Shown here piece after piece: positions 18,151 through 27,037 of a stretch of 64,000 bases of DNA. The DNA is from Nitrospira sp. (GTDB lineage Bacteria > Nitrospirota > Nitrospiria > Nitrospirales > Nitrospiraceae). Location of the stretch: positions 66,587-130,586 of the forward strand of contig SWDS01000007.1 of assembly GCA_005116745.1 (NCBI GenBank), read 5' to 3'. A program made the translations under genes and the position numbers. A model generated the notes under the pieces. It was not told the DNA's origin. It saw nothing but the letters and a program-made list of their open reading frames with translations, and ran no database searches. Numbering within the stretch: position 1 is the stretch's first letter; each line of letters begins with the position of its first letter.

Positions 18151-19566
18151 CTATGCGGCTTTGGCCGCGCGGCGTTTCGCGACTTGCCCAAGAATATCAA
18201 GAGCGGCGATGCGATAGGTCTCCGCATAGGTGGGGAAGTTGAAGACGTTGTCGATAAAGGATTCGACCGTTGCCGAGCTCTGGAGAGCCAATTGTCCCAG
18301 GTGGACCAGTTCTGTGGCTGAATCGCCGACGATTTGTACGCCGAGCAGTCGGTCTCCGTCCGGATCGGCGACCATCTTGAGCAGGCCATGGCTTGCTCCT
18401 GATATCTGGGCACGCGCAACTTCCTCAAACTTCGCCCGTCCAATCAACGGATCCTTATACCGTTCTCTGGCGCTCTTCTCATCCAAGCCGATGCTGGCCA
18501 TTTCAGGAATCGTATAGATTCCTAGCGGGATGGTTGACGCGGCATCACCGACCGGGAGGTTCAGCGCATGACGGACCGCTCGTCGGCCCTGTTCCATGGC
18601 CTTGGACGCCAGTGCCGGGCCGCTGACCATATCACCCACGGCGTAGATGTGCTCGATATTCGTCTGACAATACTGATTGACCGGGATGAGCCCCTTGTCC
18701 GATACCGTGACGCCGGCTGCCTCGAGACCTAGGTCTTCGATATTGGCTTGTCGCCCAAGGGCGACCAACATCTTTTCACTCTTCACGACAGTTCCGTCGT
18801 GCAATGTTGTGAGGACATGCGCCACTTGGTCCCACCGAACTTGTGTGATCTGACACTCGCCTCGATAGTGGCTGCCGCACTGTTCGAGTCCTTGCACAAA
18901 CTGATCAACGAGCTCTCGATCCATGAATTGTAACGGATAGGGTGCACGGTCGATCAGTGTGACCTCAACCCCAAGCAAAGCAAATATGGAGGCATATTCG
19001 CAGCCGATGACCCCACCACCGATGACCGTCAGCGATTGCGGCAGGTACATCATGGAGAGGAGTGAGTCGCTGTCGAGGATATGTTCATGGTCGACAGGAA
19101 TCTCCTGCGGACTTCTGGGACGTGACCCCGTGCCCACAACGATAGTGCCGGCAGTCAGCTGTTGCTGTGCACCATCGACGGTCTGCATCTCGATGGTGTG
19201 ATCATTCAGAAAGTGCGCACGTCCATGGAGCAGGGAGATACCATTGCGTCGAAGTTGCTGGCTCATGAAAGAATCGTGGGCCTGAACGACTTGTTCAAGG
19301 CGGCTCAAGAGCGTGGCAATGTGCATGTCCGGCTTGAGACTGAATTGGAATACCTCACCGGCCCGCTTGAGTCGATCGAGTTGGAGGGCGCTTTCTCGCA
19401 ATGTTTTGCTTGGAATGGTTCCACGATAGACGCAGCTGCCTCCAATCCCGCGTTCTCGTTCAATGAGGGCAACCCGTTTACCGGCCTTGGCGCCCTGGAC
19501 TGCCGCTTTCTGTCCAGCGGGACCTGCTCCGATCACAATGATGTCATACGTGCTTGGTGTACTCAT
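18151..19566 (-). CDS. sthA: SthA-like soluble NAD(P) transhydrogenase (flavoprotein)
   Basis: A 471-residue FAD-dependent class I disulfide-reductase fold protein. It has the FAD motif IIVIGAGPAGQKAAV, the region GGSCVYRGTIPSKTLRE, the NAD(P) motif VIGGGVIGCEYASIFALLG and the second FAD motif YAVGDMVSGP. In lipoamide dehydrogenases that redox region is CxxxxC; here the second Cys is Thr (CVYRGT), as in E. coli SthA, which argues for transhydrogenase over disulfide reductase. It would move reducing equivalents between NADPH and NADH. Its start overlaps the end of the HDOD gene (4 bases) on the same strand. Confidence 0.85.
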   Translation of the reverse strand: MSTPSTYDIIVIGAGPAGQKAAVQGAKAGKRVALIERERGIGGSCVYRGTIPSKTLRESALQLDRLKRAGEVFQFSLKPDMHIATLLSRLEQVVQAHDSFMSQQLRRNGISLLHGRAHFLNDHTIEMQTVDGAQQQLTAGTIVVGTGSRPRSPQEIPVDHEHILDSDSLLSMMYLPQSLTVIGGGVIGCEYASIFALLGVEVTLIDRAPYPLQFMDRELVDQFVQGLEQCGSHYRGECQITQVRWDQVAHVLTTLHDGTVVKSEKMLVALGRQANIEDLGLEAAGVTVSDKGLIPVNQYCQTNIEHIYAVGDMVSGPALASKAMEQGRRAVRHALNLPVGDAASTIPLGIYTIPEMASIGLDEKSARERYKDPLIGRAKFEEVARAQISGASHGLLKMVADPDGDRLLGVQIVGDSATELVHLGQLALQSSATVESFIDNVFNFPTYAETYRIAALDILGQVAKRRAAKAA

Positions 19567-20426
19567 AGGTTCATGGCATTCACAATGGTTAACACCTGAT
19601 CTTTTGTCAGCAGGAGTGTATCGATGTCTTGAGGGTACAGGTTTAATTCAGCAAAGACGGAATGATCGCGAAGGGTGTCCTCCGGCATTTCGTCAGGTGT
19701 CAGAAGATGACTGGCTAATCGATTGGCCACACAGGTCAGCAGGCACTCCTGACGGAATTCTGTCGCATGGTCGTAGTCTCCGTAGTACTGAATGGCCACT
19801 GCGACTTGTTTGGGGAGGCCCCACTTGTCGGCGATCATGGACCCCACTTCGGTGTGATAGCCGGCCATCCAGCCAGACAGGACGGGTTTCTCAAGAGCGA
19901 TGCGCTGTTGACTTGCAAGGGTCGTCGCAGTTCGCAAGACGACGGGCTTTCCGATGGCGTGCAAGAGACCGCAGAGGTAGGCACTTTCGACGTTGACTCG
20001 CCTCATGCGCGCAACTTCCTTGGCGAAGGCTCCGCTTGCCAAGGAGTGGCGCCACAGTTGTTTTACATCGTCTTCATATCCTGGTACTTTGAAGGCGCCG
20101 GTTTTTAGGGATGCGGTAAAGGCGATTTCGGACAGCAAGGTAATGCCTAGCATGGCCACAGCATGCTGGAGCGAGACGACCGGACTGCGGGGCATATAGG
20201 CCGGCGAGTTGGCAATCCGGAGAACGTGTGCGGCGAGCGCTTGGTCTTGATGAATCAATGCTGAGAGCTTGGCCGCATCGGCATTTGGATCTGACGCGAG
20301 TGCCATCACTTTGCTGGCAGCTTGCGGGAGCAAGGGAAGTTCGACGTCGCCGGTTTTAATTTTCTGAACTAAGGCCTGTTCGAGCTGCTCAAGTTGACTC
20401 GCGGCCGGCTGGATGTCAGAAGGCAT
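19563..20426 (-). CDS. HDOD-domain signalling protein
   Basis: A 287-residue protein built from one HDOD domain (residues 25-225): LPLLPQAASKVMALASDPNADAAKLSALI, then LRIANSPAYMPRSPVVSLQHAVAMLG, and the degenerate HD region CGLLHAIGKPVVL. HDOD proteins lack nucleotide phosphodiesterase residues and act as signalling adaptors, often with diguanylate cyclase or chemotaxis systems. I chose the ATG at 20426 because GAGGAG lies 10 bases upstream; the longer frame starts with TTG. It overlaps sthA by an ATGA junction, so both are one operon. Confidence 0.88.
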   Translation of the reverse strand: MPSDIQPAASQLEQLEQALVQKIKTGDVELPLLPQAASKVMALASDPNADAAKLSALIHQDQALAAHVLRIANSPAYMPRSPVVSLQHAVAMLGITLLSEIAFTASLKTGAFKVPGYEDDVKQLWRHSLASGAFAKEVARMRRVNVESAYLCGLLHAIGKPVVLRTATTLASQQRIALEKPVLSGWMAGYHTEVGSMIADKWGLPKQVAVAIQYYGDYDHATEFRQECLLTCVANRLASHLLTPDEMPEDTLRDHSVFAELNLYPQDIDTLLLTKDQVLTIVNAMNL

Positions 20427-20551
20427 AGAGGGGCTCCTCAATGAGGACTATCTATCGATGACCGTCCTTTGTCGGTTGCTTCCCGAGGAAAGTTGAGCGG
20501 TGGTGACTTGGAAATGGTCGCCGACCATACAATTATCTGTTTTGAGAGGGA

Positions 20552-20992
20552 ATGATGTATCAATATCCATTCATGATGGGGGTGTTGTGGGTGGCAATCG
20601 CCGGATTAAGCGTCCCGCAGGGCGTCGCCGCTGAGTCAAAGGCTGGGACCGAGAAGATCGTCAAAGAGGCCCGCGAGACGATCGAGGCGACCAAGGAGTA
20701 TACCGTTCAGCAAAAGGAGGCGATTGAGAGGAAAGCGCATGACGAGTTGGTGGCGCTTCAACGGCAAATCGTCGAACTGCGTGGGAAGGTGACAAAAACG
20801 TCTGAAACGACACGAGCAGAGCTACAGAAGTCACTGCATGAGCTCGAGAAGAAGAAAGATGGTGCCAAAGAGCGATTAGACGAATTGAAGGGTGCCACGG
20901 ATGCCAAATGGCATGACGTGCAGGAGGGGATGACGACGGCTCTGAACGAACTCACGCAGTCATATCAGAAACTGCTGTCTCATCTCCCATAA
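20552..20992 (+). CDS. Secreted coiled-coil protein of unknown function
   Basis: A 146-residue protein with a signal peptide (MMGVLWVAIAGLSVPQGVAA, cleavage likely after AA) followed by an almost continuous charged coiled coil rich in Glu, Lys and Thr (VKEARETIEATKEYTVQQKE and onward). It contains no cysteine in the mature part and no enzyme motif. Such small periplasmic helical proteins may bind envelope components; no specific role can be given. It is divergent from the HDOD gene, with 125 bases between them. Confidence 0.75.
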   Translation: MMYQYPFMMGVLWVAIAGLSVPQGVAAESKAGTEKIVKEARETIEATKEYTVQQKEAIERKAHDELVALQRQIVELRGKVTKTSETTRAELQKSLHELEKKKDGAKERLDELKGATDAKWHDVQEGMTTALNELTQSYQKLLSHLP

Positions 20993-21027
20993 ATAGCGTT
21001 GACGTATTCACTCATGGAGTCTTGAGA

Positions 21028-21348
21028 ATGAAGGTGGTTACACTCGCCGATTATCAACAGTTCAGCAGTGACAAGATGAAGAAGAATAACCTGTTTCAAA
21101 CGGAGCGGTTTTTCTGTGACATCTATTGCTTAGAGCCTGGCCAGGAGCAAAAGGGGCATGTCCATGGCCATCAGGATAAGGTGTATCTTGTGCTTGAGGG
21201 GCAAGGGACGTTTCAGGTCGGCACCGAGCAGCGAGTACTCGAAGTAGGGCAGGGCACGATGGCTTCAGCTGGGCAAGAGCATGGTGTGAAGAATCATACA
21301 AGCGGGCGGCTTAGCGTGCTGGTCTTTGTCGCACCGAATCCATCTTGA
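21028..21348 (+). CDS. Cupin-domain protein
   Basis: A 106-residue single-domain cupin. Motif 1 is HVHGHQDKVYLVLEGQGTF and motif 2 is VGQGTMASAGQEHGVKNHT, giving the His/Glu-type metal site (HxH, and H in motif 2). Such proteins bind a metal and act as small isomerases, dioxygenases or sensors; the substrate is not indicated. GGAG at 21016 supports ATG at 21028 over the TTG two codons earlier. It lies 35 bases after the coiled-coil gene and may share its transcript. Confidence 0.85.
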   Translation: MKVVTLADYQQFSSDKMKKNNLFQTERFFCDIYCLEPGQEQKGHVHGHQDKVYLVLEGQGTFQVGTEQRVLEVGQGTMASAGQEHGVKNHTSGRLSVLVFVAPNPS

Positions 21349-21451
21349 TAGATTCAGGGGATTGCTGTTTGCTCTGAAAGATGAAGAGGAGAAGCGGTCT
21401 CCCGCGTTCTCCCCCTTCGTCTGTCGGATCAGAATCGGATGATTATGGCTT

Positions 21452-21580
21452 CTAGTCCGTATGGTCGGACGGATTTCCGTCGTGTGAATACATGTGCTGA
21501 TAGGCGATGACTTGCCAAATTTGCTGCTCTGACAACAGTCTCTTCCAGGCCTTCATCTTTGTCTTGGGAACCCCTTCCGA
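21452..21580 (-). pseudogene. C-terminal remnant of a class I cytochrome c
   Basis: The minus strand encodes VPKTKMKAWKRLLSEQQIWQ, then VIAYQHMYSHDGNPSD and a stop. The pattern TKMxAW...LSEQQIWxVIAYxHxxS is the C-terminal end of class I cytochromes c, with the distal Met in TKM. The heme-binding CxxCH and everything before it are gone; the adjacent upstream DNA is an IS30 scrap. The remaining 42 or so codons cannot form a cytochrome. Confidence 0.6.
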
Positions 21581-21602
21581 TACACGTCAGAACCAAATAG
21601 CT

Positions 21603-21747
21603 GTTCGAGCACGAGCAGGTGGCCCAGCGGCTCACGATCCGATCTTCTTTGCCGATCCGTACAGCCCCTGGCAACGCGGCATCAACGAGCATACGAATGG
21701 CCGACTGCGCCAGTATTCACCCGTTGCACGTGGAACTTGAAACCGCC
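21603..21747 (+). mobile_element. Decayed IS30-family scrap, copy 2
   Basis: About 145 bases matching the inside and the right end of the copy at 61319-62190: EHEQVAQRLTI-type sequence, [11 protein letters not shown] and NEHTNGRLRQ, then a jump to the right terminus (CACGTGGAACTTGAAACC). The middle is deleted and one base is lost in the coding part. Confidence 0.8.
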
Positions 21748-21749
21748 CG

Positions 21750-21970
21750 GTAATTCTCGCCGTTGACTCTCCTCGACATGTGTTAGGGCTATAGTGTCCC
21801 TCCGTAACTTCTCCACTTCAGTCTTTTGCTGATCCAATTCCTTGGCATAGTCGGCAAGAAAGAAATCAGTCGTCCTTTTGAGTGCGATCAAGTACGCATC
21901 AAGCCGAGCGCCAACCTGTCTGCTATGGATATGGGTACTCTGGCTGATCGGTTTCTGAGTGATTGGGCTG
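21750..21970 (-). pseudogene. Startless ORF fragment next to the IS30 scrap
   Basis: An open minus-strand frame without a start codon reads about 70 residues (ITQKPISQSTHIHS, then LDAYLIALKRTTDFFLADYA and KELDQQKTEVEKLRRDT) and runs into the IS30 right end. It is helical and charged and not recognised. It looks like the interior of a disrupted gene. Confidence 0.4.
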
Positions 21971-21989
21971 CCTGCTGGCGGTCATGCCA

Positions 21990-22073
21990 TCACAGGCTGG
22001 TCACGATGAAGGCAGCTCCGACTCCCAGGGCAAACAACAGTACGAACGATAACAGTCCCACGATATACGTCAT
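21990..22073 (-). CDS. 27-residue single-helix membrane peptide
   Basis: A frame too short for standard calling: MTYIVGLLSFVLLFALGVGA followed by AFIVTSL and a stop. It is one hydrophobic helix, and GGAGGG sits 5 bases before the ATG, a strong ribosome site. Tiny one-helix subunits of this kind accompany terminal oxidases and other respiratory complexes, and a cytochrome c remnant lies just downstream on the same strand. The role is inferred; the gene may be an orphan of the broken locus. Confidence 0.45.
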   Translation of the reverse strand: MTYIVGLLSFVLLFALGVGAAFIVTSL

Positions 22074-22383
22074 CGCGCCCTCCAGGTTGAAGCCTCATGT
22101 GGACCAACTGTTACGTAAGGAGATGTGGCATCATCCGTACCAATAGACATCAACTAAATATTCAAATGAAATCAGTTTGTTAGCTCGACACACGGAGCGC
22201 GAGTGTTTTCACCAGTGAAGGCTGCAGAGAACGAGGGGATCGTCTAATTAACCATAAGACTGAGGCAACATTCAGAATATCAACCAGTTATATATATGGA
22301 ACCGTAGCGTAGGGTTTGGCGAACAGCGGTGCTCTTTCCTTGCACAGCGAGATTCCTGCAATGGAGCTGAAGCTCACTAGCAA

Positions 22384-23277
22384 TCAGAGGCGATCAGGAA
22401 ACGTCAGTTCGGCAATCGCAGATTTATCCAGGTCACCTTTGCCCAATTCAATCAATCGTTGATATTGGCTCACGGTTGCCTGTGCGAGTGGTAGGGAGAG
22501 GCCGGCTCCTTTGGCCAAGTCGAGCGCGATGGCCGAGTCTTTCGCGGCGTGGGCTGCTGAAAAGTAACAGTCGTGCGCACGGAGCTGCATATCTTCTCCA
22601 TCTGTTTCCAGTACTCGCGAGGCAGCTCCGGTCTGACTGAATACCTCACGCAGGAGAGTCAGATCGATTCCCAGTGCCTTCCCCAGGCCTAACCCTTCTG
22701 CCAAGGCTGCGGTATTGCTGTTCATCACCATGTTGACGAGCGCTTTAACTGTTGCCGCTTCTCCAGCTGGGCCGATATATCGTACTATCGTACCGAGGCT
22801 GTTCAGCACCGGGCGAGCCCGGTTGAACACGTTCTGCTTGCCCCCACACATGATATACAAGGTGCCCTGCCGAGCCTGGGTGATGCTGCTTGCTATACAG
22901 GCTTCAAGGACTGCGCCACCCCGCCGTTCAACGGCCTGTTCGATGTCGATGTGAAGTGCCGGCGTAAGAGTCGCACAGTTGATGAAGAGTCGATCTTTCG
23001 CGTGAGCCATCAGACTGGTCGAGTCCACTTCCGAATAAATGTCCCGCATCGCCGCGTCGTCCGATACGACGGTGATGACGATATCGGATAGTTCCGCGAC
23101 CCGCGCTGGTGACGCGGCTGCTTCCGAATCCAGTTCAAGTGCCAGCGACTGCGATGCGGTGGCATGATGATCCTGAACTGCCGCGATGCGGTATCCGTGA
23201 TCCTTCAGGCGTCTGGCCATATTGGCCCCCATCCGACCGACACCGACGAATCCGATGCGAGCTTTTGTGTCAGCCAT
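22384..23277 (-). CDS. 3-Hydroxyisobutyrate dehydrogenase-family oxidoreductase
   Basis: A 297-residue beta-hydroxyacid dehydrogenase. The N-terminus has the NAD(P) motif IGFVGVGRMGANMARRLKDHG. The substrate motif is EACIASSITQARQGTLYIM (family: D/E-A-P-V-S-G-G), atypical because PVSGG is replaced by CIASS. The catalytic lysine lies in GEAATVKALVNMVMNSN. Related enzymes reduce succinic or glyoxylic semialdehyde or oxidise hydroxyisobutyrate; the altered substrate loop makes the substrate uncertain. The ATG at 23277 follows AAAGGA; 11 upstream in-frame residues are dropped. Confidence 0.85.
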   Translation of the reverse strand: MADTKARIGFVGVGRMGANMARRLKDHGYRIAAVQDHHATASQSLALELDSEAAASPARVAELSDIVITVVSDDAAMRDIYSEVDSTSLMAHAKDRLFINCATLTPALHIDIEQAVERRGGAVLEACIASSITQARQGTLYIMCGGKQNVFNRARPVLNSLGTIVRYIGPAGEAATVKALVNMVMNSNTAALAEGLGLGKALGIDLTLLREVFSQTGAASRVLETDGEDMQLRAHDCYFSAAHAAKDSAIALDLAKGAGLSLPLAQATVSQYQRLIELGKGDLDKSAIAELTFPDRL

Positions 23278-23322
23278 GACAGGGCATCCTTTCTGGAGGC
23301 CTAGGATCAAAGATGGGATCGC

Positions 23323-23537
23323 TAGCCCACATTATTCATGACGATTCATGACGAAACCGCCCAGACGCCAGGCGAGACGGGCACGCGGAGCCCTGAGGGG
23401 CCAAGGCATACTTGAAACAGTATGTCGAGGTCACGAAGGGCGAGCCTGCCCGCTTGGCCGCGCGAAGCTTGCGGCCAAGCTAGTCGCAGCGGCGTATCGG
23501 CGGTTGCAGTTGAAACGTTCATGAGTAATGTGGGCTA
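23323..23537 (+). repeat. MITE-like element with terminal inverted repeats
   Basis: The left end TAGCCCACATTATTCATGAC and the reverse complement of the right end, TAGCCCACATTACTCATGAA, match at 18 of the first 20 bases. They bound about 215 bases with no ORF, including a tandem ATTCATGACG and a small TACTTGAAACAGTA hairpin. The right terminus supplies the TAG stop of the neighbouring lipoprotein gene. No transposase is present, so it would need one in trans. Confidence 0.7.
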
Positions 23538-24815
23538 AAGTTGACGGTCTTCCGTCGGTTCAGAACGAACTTTGGTCCATCGGAGGTTGCTCTTCCCATC
23601 GGCCGTGGTAAATCCTCGGTCATGGAAGGCAATGACGCTGACACGTTGATGCTGCTTTTGAACAGGTTGGAGTTGAGGGATGCCATCTTTGGTGTACACG
23701 GTCCCGCGGAGCGTATTGACAATCAGCAGATCAGTCGCGGCGGAGGGTTTGATGAGCCACACGAAGGCGGCGGAACCTCCGGCATAGGTGCCGGATCCCT
23801 CCCATTGGCCGACGAGATCAGAATCAACAGTCTTGAGTTGAAAGACCGGTACGCTCGTGGCGTCGCGTCGGAGTTTCCAGAGCTCGGCTGGGATGCGCGT
23901 GGGGTTTTGATCGATTGAGAGTCTTGTCCAGTTGGCCTGAACACTGCCGGTACTCGCAAACGATTTGGACGTCGCCTTGCGGTAGGTCCCTTTCCATCCA
24001 AGGCCCTTGAACGTGTTGGCGCGCTCGAGTGACCACAGACCTGCTTCAGCGTTCAAAATTCCGTCAAACTGCATCATGGATGAGAGTGACCACGTGAGAT
24101 TGGGTTGAATGATGAGGAGCATGTCGTGCTGGGTCGTCCCCTGTGTGAGATGCGTATGCCAGGTTCCCACCAGGCTCGTCGGATCAAATGACGTCGCTTT
24201 CTTTGGTCCAACTTGGGCACCTGACGGGGCAGGACGTGTTTGTGTGAGCGTGACGGGGGCCGGTGGAGCGACGGTCTCGGTGTGGGTTCCACGGCCAGAC
24301 ATGGAGGGTGGGGCGGAGGGAGGGAGCGTGGCCGTCAAGGATGCGCCATATCGGGTTGCGGCGGTCCTGCTCAATTGGGTGACCAATTCACCAAGTTGTT
24401 TCTGTTGGGTCGAAGAGACGATCACGGTCACAAACGCGTCTCGATGCATGAAGGTCAGTCGGGACAGGGTCGGAGAGGAGTCAATTCGCACCGCTCCATC
24501 GCCCAGGCCTGGAATAAGATGGCTGTCACGGCGCAGACGCTCTTTATTGAACCATGCCCGCCGGTCCGTACCAGGTGCGTTGTCCAGCTGGACCGTGACG
24601 GCATTTCCCGCATTCTGGTGGGCTTTGAAGATACAGGTTGTTGGATCAGCTAGAGTCCCCTCCCGAACCGGTTCTCCAAGCACCCGTTCCACGTCTGCAA
24701 CGGTTATCAGGGAACAGGGGGATGTTTTTGAGCTGAACAGGCTGGATGACTCACTGCATGAAAAAAGCAGCGGAGCCAGCCCAAGAAATGTGTACGGTAG
24801 TATGCGGGAGAACAT
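23535..24815 (-). CDS. Lipoprotein of unknown function
   Basis: A 426-residue predicted outer-membrane lipoprotein: hydrophobic signal ending LGLAPLLFSCSE, with the lipobox cysteine at residue 20. Residues 35-160 look like a DUF3558-type small domain (CSLITVADVERVLGEPV, TTCIFKA). A Pro/Thr-rich linker follows (LPPSAPPSM). The C-terminal half has two related beta modules, each beginning with a weighted phrase: LVGTWHTHLTQGTTQHDMLL and LVGQWEGSGTYAGGSAAFVW. The stop codon lies inside the MITE-like element, so the natural C-terminus may have been altered. No function can be assigned. Confidence 0.75.
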   Translation of the reverse strand: MFSRILPYTFLGLAPLLFSCSESSSLFSSKTSPCSLITVADVERVLGEPVREGTLADPTTCIFKAHQNAGNAVTVQLDNAPGTDRRAWFNKERLRRDSHLIPGLGDGAVRIDSSPTLSRLTFMHRDAFVTVIVSSTQQKQLGELVTQLSRTAATRYGASLTATLPPSAPPSMSGRGTHTETVAPPAPVTLTQTRPAPSGAQVGPKKATSFDPTSLVGTWHTHLTQGTTQHDMLLIIQPNLTWSLSSMMQFDGILNAEAGLWSLERANTFKGLGWKGTYRKATSKSFASTGSVQANWTRLSIDQNPTRIPAELWKLRRDATSVPVFQLKTVDSDLVGQWEGSGTYAGGSAAFVWLIKPSAATDLLIVNTLRGTVYTKDGIPQLQPVQKQHQRVSVIAFHDRGFTTADGKSNLRWTKVRSEPTEDRQL

Positions 24816-24962
24816 CGCGACGTTGCCTTGATGATTCGTGGTTGGGGATTGTACCGTGAATGAGCGGCGGAGTGCCAGTGGGGCTCAAGCTGCGGCACGG
24901 TGTGCGCTGTGGTGGGCAGGAACCCCTTTGATCGAGCGGGAAATGGTAACGAGTTGTACCGA

Positions 24963-25382
24963 TCAGCCGGCTACGAATCGCAAGGCCACGCCGTTGATGC
25001 AGTACCGAAGGCCGGTGGGTCTCGGCCCATCCTTAAACACATGGCCCTGGTGGCCCTCACATCGCGCGCAATGAACTTCCGTTCTGGACATGAAGAATTG
25101 GGAATCGGTTCGCGTCTCGATCACGCGTGGATCGATCGGCTGCCAGAAGCTGGGCCAACCGGTACGGCTGTCAAACTTGTGCTCGGATGAGAAGAGCGGC
25201 AAATCACAGCCGGCGCAGTAATAGATCCCTGACGCATGGTTGTCATGCAGTGCGTTGACGAATGCTCTCTCTGTATCTTCATGCCGCAAGACACGATAGG
25301 CGGCGGGGGACAGTTGTTTCTTCCATTCCTCATCACTCTTCGTGATCTTCACGATTGGATCGATCTGAACTGTAGGTGGCAT
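24963..25382 (-). CDS. msrB: Peptide-methionine (R)-S-oxide reductase
   Basis: A 139-residue MsrB, which reduces methionine-R-sulfoxide in oxidised proteins. Zn-binding cysteines are in YYCAGCDLPLF and VHCARCEGHQGHVF; the catalytic cysteine is in GLRYCINGVALRF (family RYCINS). The substrate-binding region SRTGWPSFWQPI is also present. The ATG at 25382 follows AAGGGAG; five upstream in-frame residues overlap that site. No MsrA is adjacent. The following region downstream is noncoding for about 150 bases. Confidence 0.95.
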   Translation of the reverse strand: MPPTVQIDPIVKITKSDEEWKKQLSPAAYRVLRHEDTERAFVNALHDNHASGIYYCAGCDLPLFSSEHKFDSRTGWPSFWQPIDPRVIETRTDSQFFMSRTEVHCARCEGHQGHVFKDGPRPTGLRYCINGVALRFVAG

Positions 25383-25641
25383 CGGGGCTCCCTTCATTGG
25401 TTACGTGTGTCAGTCGAACGGCACGCTGAAGTCTTACAGGGTTCCTCATGAGCACGGCAATCCCCTCTGTATGGTGTAATAAATGGTACGGTTCGGGAAT
25501 TCAGAATGCAAGGGTTCAAGGGGAGGTCTGGTATCGTTCCTCGGCGTTCAAACCGGTGAAGGCCAGGAATCGGCCATCCAGCGTGATCCCGTCCCTACGG
25601 AACGGTCATCACCGCCTGGAAAGGATGCCGGTCTTCTCAGG

Positions 25642-26187
25642 TCAATCAGGGGCAGAAATCTTCCGAAGAAGTTTCCATATTGTCCAGAGAGATGGGTTCG
25701 GCTCAGTCAGTTCAGGTTCTGCAAGGTTGATGTGAACGTCATGCAGGGGAGTGTTCAGATTCTCTACTTGGGTCACGGGGTACCAATATTCGTACGGCTG
25801 CTCCCAGCGATCACGGCAGACTAATCTCAAATAGCACCGGCTGAGTGGTTTCACGCGGATCGGCGTGGCCGGTCCCAGCACGATGGGAATCGAGTGTTTG
25901 TGATACCGAGGCCCATGTGAATACAGGGCTTTGACGGAAAAACTGCCCTCCCATCCGCTGAGCTGAAGCAGGCAATCATACGCGACTCCTTGCCCAACGT
26001 TCTCCAAATCAGGCGTCAGTGTGATGACATCTCCGGCGTGGAACGTCGAGAGGTTGGTGATGCGCAGAGCGGGCTGCTCAGCCCGGAAGTCGTTCCTCAG
26101 TCGATCAACGAATCCACGCCAAAAGTATATCCCTGCTCCTGCGCAGACGATGAAAGTCAGAAGGCCGATGAGTAACGACCAGTCCAT
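25642..26187 (-). CDS. Membrane-anchored protein of unknown function
   Basis: A 181-residue protein with one N-terminal helix (LLIGLLTFIVCAGAGIYFWRG) and a soluble domain of beta character (ALRITNLSTFHAGDVITLTP, LENVGQGVAYDCLLQLSGW). The LENVGxGxAYD phrase is like those of immunoglobulin-like CARDB or COG1361-type modules, but this is only a resemblance. No neighbours hint at its role. Confidence 0.65.
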   Translation of the reverse strand: MDWSLLIGLLTFIVCAGAGIYFWRGFVDRLRNDFRAEQPALRITNLSTFHAGDVITLTPDLENVGQGVAYDCLLQLSGWEGSFSVKALYSHGPRYHKHSIPIVLGPATPIRVKPLSRCYLRLVCRDRWEQPYEYWYPVTQVENLNTPLHDVHINLAEPELTEPNPSLWTIWKLLRKISAPD

Positions 26188-26288
26188 GGTGTGCGTGTCC
26201 GGTTGAGTCAGTGCGTGGTCAGAAAAATGGAAAACCTACGTGGCGGAGAGGCGAGTGTCAACTGGACAGTCTACGTGCATCACGACCG

Positions 26289-26846
26289 TTACATGGGCGA
26301 ACGGCGTTTCGCTCGGATAAGGTCTGAAACGGGAAAGCCGAGTTGCTGAGCTTTCCCGACCACGCGTTGGTAGGTCACGTCGTCAAGATGTGGGCTGCGG
26401 GATAGTATCCAGAGATAGCGGCGGTTCTGCGTGCCGACAAGAGCCGTCTGATAATCCGGATCGAGATCGAGGATCCAATAGTTACCGTCTCTGGAGGGGC
26501 CGACAAGCCGCGCGAAGAAATTGTCAAATGTGACTGCCAGTTTTGCATTTGTTTGTGTATCCACTATCGTCGCGATGCCGTCGGCTTGATCGAGCCCGCC
26601 GGTATCGGTCACGCATTCGTTGTGCACGCCGATCGTACTATCAGGACGAATCGTATAGATGGCCTTTGAGTCGATGCAGTGGCGCTGAAACCACATGGGG
26701 AGCCGCGCAATCTCATACCACGTCCCGGCGTAACGGGCGAGGTCCACCGACGCCACAGTTTGCAGGGGCGGTCTCGACTCTATTCCTGCACAGCTTGCCA
26801 GGATCAGTGCGCACATGCTCATGAGCATCGAGAGACTTGTCTTCAC
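26289..26846 (-). CDS. Bacterial lipocalin (Blc-like lipoprotein)
   Basis: A 185-residue lipocalin with a lipoprotein signal (LSMLMSMCALILASCAG; lipobox LASC). The lipocalin signature is VDLARYAGTWYEIARLPMWF, followed by the family phrases CIDSKAIYTIRPDSTIGVHN, FDNFFARLVGPSRDGNYWIL and YLWILSRSPHLDD. Blc-type proteins bind lysophospholipids or fatty acids at the outer membrane under stress. The GTG at 26846 is preferred because the 43 residues upstream are not signal-like; GAAAAGAG is a weak ribosome site. Confidence 0.9.
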   Translation of the reverse strand: MKTSLSMLMSMCALILASCAGIESRPPLQTVASVDLARYAGTWYEIARLPMWFQRHCIDSKAIYTIRPDSTIGVHNECVTDTGGLDQADGIATIVDTQTNAKLAVTFDNFFARLVGPSRDGNYWILDLDPDYQTALVGTQNRRYLWILSRSPHLDDVTYQRVVGKAQQLGFPVSDLIRAKRRSPM

Positions 26847-27037
26847 GGCTGACTCTTTTCGAGTGACCAAGTCGTGACCTCTCTGAGCCTGATGCTCGAG
26901 CTCCCATCCACTGTATCGCATACATGGAAGTAGGAGAGAGTCCATGAAAGACGAGGGAAAACGGTCGGCCCTCATACCCCCGTCACCTGGCCAGGATACT
27001 CGACGAGATGGTCGTTCAAGAAATTCGCGAGGGATAA

